Assembly: GCA_020465985.1 (NCBI GenBank)
Contig: JAANYP010001790.1
Span: 248,001-312,000, forward strand
Origin: Centrapalus pauciflorus
Lineage: Eukaryota; Streptophyta; Magnoliopsida; Asterales; Asteraceae
Direction of reading: 5' to 3'
Length of the DNA stretch: 64,000 nt
Shown: positions 58,883-64,000 of the stretch, piece by piece
Numbering within the stretch: the stretch's first letter is position 1
Layout of the letters: each line of letters begins with the position of its first letter
Translations under genes and position numbers: made by a program
Notes under the pieces: model-generated
What the model was told of the DNA's origin: nothing
The model's database searches: none
What the model saw: only the letters and a program-made list of their open reading frames with translations

Positions 58883-61800
58883 TGTGACACCCTTGCCACA
58901 ACAATCACCATTTACAAACACCCAGGATTTAATCATCAACATACAAATACATAATGATCTGATAACCTAAATTAAGTGCGGAAGCATTTAAAATACATAA
59001 ATAAAGTTGTGCAACAGTGTCAAACACCCTACGGTGCTACAAGGTACCAAATCTAAGTCTACACACCCAAATAATTATTACAACATCCAGAATATATTAC
59101 ATTACTGTCTCAAAGCATAATTACCGATTAAATAGTACCAAATCTTCCGAATCCTCACAAATGACCTAACTAGAAGGTCCGGCGGTAGACTTCCCTTTTC
59201 CTGTAAAAATAAATCAACTGAGGTATAAGCAAAGGCTTAGTGAATACACAGATTACGCATTTTATAAATTTTTATGAAGCCCAAGGGTATCACCGATAAC
59301 AAACATTGTTTACCCTCATCATACACCAAGTACGGACCAGAGCCGCAGCCCCTTCGAGCCCAAAGCTCGGCTTTAGACATACCATCTGAGACAAACGTAC
59401 GATCGGGGATGACATACTGCCTACCGGGCTGATGCGAGTGTCGTTAACCCGTCAAAAATACCACTAAATACCTTAGAAGCTAGGGTAAGTAGGGATCGTA
59501 TCCACAGAGAGCGAGAGGTTAATTACACGTATTTGAGCGACTAGCGTTGTAAAATAATTAATTTAAAAAGATTGATTTGGTTTTAAAAAGGTGATTGCTT
59601 GATTTATAAAACTAATTACTTGCGCAATTTGTGAAAAGAAAACTTAAGAAATTGTTTGATTGAATAGAGTACGAGAATAACCATTCCCGGATTCCACACC
59701 TCGCGTTGTATTAATTTATAAAAACGATTTGAAGATTACCTAGACATAATCTTTGTTATAATTATTATTAAAGTCGTTTCGTGATCTTGGGCATAGCGCG
59801 TGACACGTTTGATTACTCGTCTTAATTAAACAATTAACTCGGCACGAATAATAAAATGTCTACGAACTATCTTGCGAGACGCAACAACAAAATAATAATC
59901 ATTCGGTTACAATCGAAATATAAATAATAAAAACCATGCAAACTTAAAGTAATCGTTCATAAAATAAAACTTAGCGATGTGCTTCCTCCGAGAATGATTA
60001 TGATGAGACTAGCCGGACATTGTTGGTGCAATGCTCAAGAGTTGTGTATTCATCTTCGTAGCTCAACTCGTGTGTCCTTCGTACGTGTGTTCGCTCAAAC
60101 AGGGTTCCTTTCCTTAGCCTTCTCCTCCAAAAAACGATGATTTCCTCTGAGATATGCCTTTGTATTTATAGGAAAAGCTGGAAAAACCCTAAAAACGGCC
60201 GTCTAATATTTTAATGGGCTGGGCGCAGCCGTAAGCACAGGCCTGCGCCCCCCCTGCGATGGTCTGTGAAAATCCGTATTTTGTGAATTAATTTGTTCTG
60301 CTGAACCCTCGGTCTGGGCGCAGGGTTGCGCCCCTCTCTGCGCCTGGCTCTGAATTTTTGTCCTTTTTTCACCTTTTTAAACCGGATTTTGTTTATCTGC
60401 ACAAGCACAGAATTTATTCAATAGCGGCACATTCTATGACACTTTCGTACTAAAAACAACTCTTTTACGCTTAATACACATGATGCACAACAATCGATCA
60501 CGGGCCTAGGAGGGATCAGCTCCAGGTCATATAGCACAGTAACATCAGAGTAATCGATGCGACCCACCGGTCCATCACTAGATGCACAACAATCGAACGG
60601 ACATGCAACAAGTAAGAATGTGCATCTAAATCTACGCAAGTTAGTAGAATTCCAATCAAATAATGAAGCAACAGGTCTCAGCAGGCAAAGCTAACATAAA
60701 ACAGATATAAACATGCGAAATCTACTGTACTCACAATGGGTGCGTAAATAAAACTTCAATATTATTTCTCTTCAGGCTTTCAACCGGATCCACCAAGTAC
60801 CCCACTGTGGGTTAAACAACACCACAAGGGACCTGTAAGTCAATTTTAACAACATATTGTGTCAATCACCGTTTAATTCCCCCATTTCGGGTCCATGTCT
60901 AAACTCCAAACCACAATTAAGTTTGAACCCATCTCAAGTTTATTTCTTGTCCTTTGAGTAACTCTTGTCATTTTATGTGTTATTTATGAGTAACTCGAGT
61001 TTAGAGAGTAGATTTCTTAATTTTAGGCATTAAACTCGAATTTAATGGTTTAAATTCGAACCCCCTTCGAATTTGGTGACTAAACTCGAATCCCAGAAGG
61101 TAAACTCGAAATCCCATTCAAGTTTGGGGTAGATTCGAACCCCACCCCTTTCGAATCTGAGGATAGACTCGAAAATACACTCGAATCTAGTACCAAAATC
61201 GAGTTTGTTCTTGCATTTCGACTGTGTTCTTGGTATTTTCGAGTTTGTTCATCATTATAACTTAAATCCTTCATTTCAAGGCCTAAAAATCACTGATATA
61301 TCATGTATGATGCCTAGATTCCATTCTATTACACATATACTATCAGATTCTTGCAATATTTCAAGCAAAACTAGCTCTATTCATGCAATAATCGATAAAC
61401 TCGAATTTCAACTTTCAAGAACCGAAATAACAAACTTAAAAGGGTCGATTCTTACCTCAATCCGTACGAAATCAGGAATCCAACTGCAGATTGTTGTAGT
61501 ACTCCTCGAGATCTTTCCGATGACGTATAAATCTCGATAATCGGCCGGTCGGTTTGTGAGATATCTTAGAGAGAAGTAGAGAGAATCTAGAGAGAGAAAA
61601 TGTAGAGAGAGAGAGAGAGTGACTATAGAAAATGAGAGACTTTATCCTTTTATTCCCATTTTCATCATTTTGCTCATTTCACCCCTCAACTTAACCGGTT
61701 CCATAAAATACTGATTTATTTTTAAATATATCATTACTACCTTTTATAATTTATAATACTCCATAATAATAATTTAGAGTTCTCAATTTTCTTAAAATAA

Positions 61801-61913
61801 CAAGAAACTTTTAAATATCACAACTACATAATCCTTGTTCATATTTCAACTTAATTATAAAATATCCATCTAATTAGCCCAATTTCAATAAAATAAATCC
61901 GAGGATGTTACAA
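58883..61913 (-). mobile_element. Solo LTR of a gypsy-type element, interrupted
   Basis: It starts TGTGACACCC and ends GATGTTACA, with AGTTC target duplications at 58878-58882 and 61914-61918 and no internal region. Without the nested insertion the LTR is about 1.95 kb. Minus orientation is inferred from similarity of TGTAACATCCTCGG to other gypsy LTR starts and from a ga-rich block near 61560-61640. Solo LTRs form by recombination between the two LTRs of a full element. Confidence 0.85.
59430..60500. mobile_element. LTR-like insertion nested in the solo LTR
   Basis: It starts TGATGCGAGTGTCG and ends CAATCGATCA, giving TGAT...ATCA ends. The flanks are CGGGC duplications (59425-59429 and 60501-60505). 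Removing it restores continuous LTR text (accgggc then ctaggagg). At 1071 bp with no coding domain it is most likely another solo LTR. It contains GC-rich gcgcagg and cctgcgcc words. Confidence 0.83.
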
Positions 61914-61918
61914 GTTCT

Positions 61919-62595
61919 GTTTTTTTTATGGTTCTGCGTCTTTATATATTCAACGTAGAATTGATTTGTATTTTTATATAGAATGTATGATACTTTTAAA
62001 AAAATTATGTTCTAGCTTAGTTTTTTACTACGGGTCTTTTTTATTATTCCGTCCGTTTGAATCGTTTGGTCAAAATTGTCACCCCTAATTTTACAGTACA
62101 ACTCTTATTTTATCAAGTGCTTTAAAGTGCATGCATGGTGAGGTGATTTTTTGTAGTGTAGACGTGTTTATCTAGATTTTTTAGTGATGCAAAAGAAATC
62201 AATAAATGATTAGATGACTATGTAAATTAAATGTTGTATGTTTTTGTAACAAGTTCAAATGTATTGCATAAATCATGTTAAAGTATATATATTTGTATTA
62301 GTTTGTGAAACAAGGAAAACAGCGTTGTATTTTTTTTATGACACGTTTAAACATGATTGCATAAATCGTGCTAAAAGTGATTTCAGTGTAACAAAAAATA
62401 ATGCTAATAATAATAATAAATGCATGCATGTTGCATGAATATGTGGTTAAAATTGGTAAACAATAATGTCCGCTAAAACATTAAACATTTGTGCCCCATC
62501 CTCGGACTATGTTATAGGCTTGTAGCCGACTAAAATATAATAGAGGTAGGGACGTTTAGTACAAGATTAGGCCATAAATCTATAATATATAGTTG
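61919..62595. other. Intergenic, no gene seen
   Basis: AT-rich with no recognisable gene or repeat ends. Confidence 0.45.
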
Positions 62596-62604
62596 TTTTT
62601 GTTA

Positions 62605-62869
62605 GGGTTCATTATTAAAAAAACCAACCTGTTTTTATGGTTTTTACATTTTCGTCCCTCAATGTTATTTTTTTAGTTTGTGAAATTTGACTATTAGATC
62701 CCGATTTTAATTATTAAACCGGGTTTTTAGAGACTGAAAAACCGGGTTCTAATATTCATTTTTCACTCAACCAAAAATAAACTTCAGGACTTTTATGAAA
62801 TAAAAAATAATATGGAGGGACGAAAACGTAAAAAATATGAAAAAATGTTGGTTTATTTCATAATAACCC
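62605..62869. mobile_element. Mutator-like MITE
   Basis: The ends GGGTTCATTATTAAAAAAAC and the inverse of its counterpart (TTTATTTCATAATAACCC) match over about 45 bases, including cgtccctc and gagggacg. The flanks TTTTTGTTA (62596-62604) and TTTTTGTTG (62870-62878) form a 9-bp duplication with one mismatch, the length made by Mutator-like transposases. It is 265 bp, non-coding. Partial relatives lie just downstream, near 62900-62950. Confidence 0.8.
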
Positions 62870-62994
62870 TTTTTGTTGGTTCACATTCTTTGACGAATTT
62901 AGAAGGGGTTTATTATATAAAAATCAACATATTTTTATGGTTTTACCCCCGTGATGTGGTAAAGGGAGGATATTAAGGGAAACAGTGAGTGGAG

Positions 62995-63544
62995 TAGGGA
63001 TGACAAAAAAAAAAAAAAAACCGAATCCGACGGGAAAAACCGAAAACCGATCTAAACGGAGCGGGTTTCCCCAAACCCGATTAAGTTAAACGGGTGATGA
63101 GGCGTGTATGATATTGATAATACCCGTCTCGTATACCCGATTACATAACCCGTTTAAATCCCCGATTACTTTTAATAGCAACATGCTATTTATATTGTGT
63201 ATATAATTTATATTATCTATTATATATATTATACATAAAAATTATTATATATAATTTAAAAAACTTATTTATTTACATATAATTTATTGAAATAATGTTT
63301 TTTTTCGTTATCATTTGATATGGATACAAATTTAATTTAATATTAGTATTGTAATTTTAACATACATGAACATTTTAAGCTTAAATTATGAACCAAGTGA
63401 TTAAATTTCATATCATTGATTTAAAAATGGGTTACCCAATTCCCCACGGGTTTCCCCGCGTACCTGATGGAGATCCCCGTTTAATACCCGCGGTTTTTTT
63501 AAACGGGGACGGTATTTCCATTCCCCGCCTTGTTGTCATCCCTA
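62995..63544. mobile_element. hAT-type MITE, second copy of the 605 family
   Basis: It begins TAGGGATGACAAAA and ends TTGTCATCCCTA, with perfect GAGTGGAG duplications at 62987-62994 and 63545-63552. The body matches 605-1155 in inverted orientation (for example taatagcaacatgctattta). It is 550 bp with no coding. Confidence 0.9.
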
Positions 63545-63552
63545 GAGTGGAG

Positions 63553-64000
63553 ATTCCCCTGCAGAGAGCCGGATGAGGGGAGACCCTCACGTCCGGTTCG
63601 AAGGGCGGGTTATTTTTTTTCAACAAAAATCTTAAGTTAATGTTTTTTCTCGTTTTATGAAATTTGACTATTATAATCCGGTTATAATTGGTAAATCAGG
63701 TTTTTTTAAACTGAAAAAGCATATTACAATACTCAAATTTCAGAAAGAAAAAAATTAAGTTTAATTTCTAAGAAAAAAATACATAAATAAAACATAAAGC
63801 GTATTGATTTTTTAATAATATATCCAATTTAAATCGTGGCATGCAAAATAATTAAACTATGTTTGCAAAGATATAATGGTAAGCGGCGACCGTACGTTGT
63901 GGAAAATCAGCTGTCTGACGTGGAATTCATCCTACTCATCTAACCTTAAACAAACCTCTTTATAAAGACATCCTAATGAAGATCAAATTACAGGGTTTTT
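63553..64000. other. Intergenic, window end
   Basis: AT-rich sequence with a partial resemblance to the Mutator-like MITE (tgaaatttgactatta near 63658). No gene is seen before the window ends. Confidence 0.45.

Noticed and set aside
60211..60639. Minus-strand frames near 60.2-60.6 kb
   Set aside because: They lie in the nested LTR-like insertion and the outer LTR and have no domain.

Overview
The window is nuclear DNA from a flowering plant. It is AT-rich and full of transposons, with spliced genes. Both long proteins are plant-type and match dicot homologues well. The repeat styles (lettuce-like LTRs, many hAT and Helitron derivatives) make an Asteraceae genome such as Lactuca my best guess, but that is inference. 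There are no bacterial features, CRISPR arrays or tRNA/rRNA genes that I can support.

Three genes can be built exon by exon. (1) 5291-7082, minus: a two-exon seed-type LEA protein of the DC8/ECP63 group (549 aa), with a TATA box and paired ABA-response cores upstream. (2) 21729-41241, plus: a complete 14-exon HECT E3 ubiquitin ligase, UPL7 (1158 aa). All splice junctions are GT-AG and in phase, and the catalytic Cys is present. Its sixth intron is about 10.1 kb and packed with transposons. (3) 46004-50509, minus: a five-exon cytochrome b5-like protein of the CB5LP type (117 aa), whose exons are too short to show as long open frames.

Region by region: 1-5.3 kb holds hAT-type and palindromic repeats. 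5.3-8.1 kb is the LEA gene and promoter. 8.2-12.0 kb is a hAT element split by a young, internally deleted Ty3/gypsy element. 12-21 kb is retrotransposon and Helitron territory, with a Helitron carrying a nested hAT element and a 2.7-kb LTR. 21.5-42 kb is UPL7 and its flanks. 42-46 kb is a large inverted-repeat element. 46-50.5 kb is CB5LP. 50.5-58 kb is intergenic, with a possible unrecognised transcript and a 1.9-kb foldback. 58.9-61.9 kb is a solo LTR interrupted by another LTR-like insertion. The last kilobases hold a Mutator-like MITE and a second copy of the first hAT family.

The genes do not form an operon or pathway. The strongest biology is structural: exact target-site duplications that give insertion order, a family of ~380-bp inverted-repeat elements set in TA microsatellites, and a multi-hundred-base inverted repeat inside the UPL7 intron that immediately precedes the HECT-coding exons.
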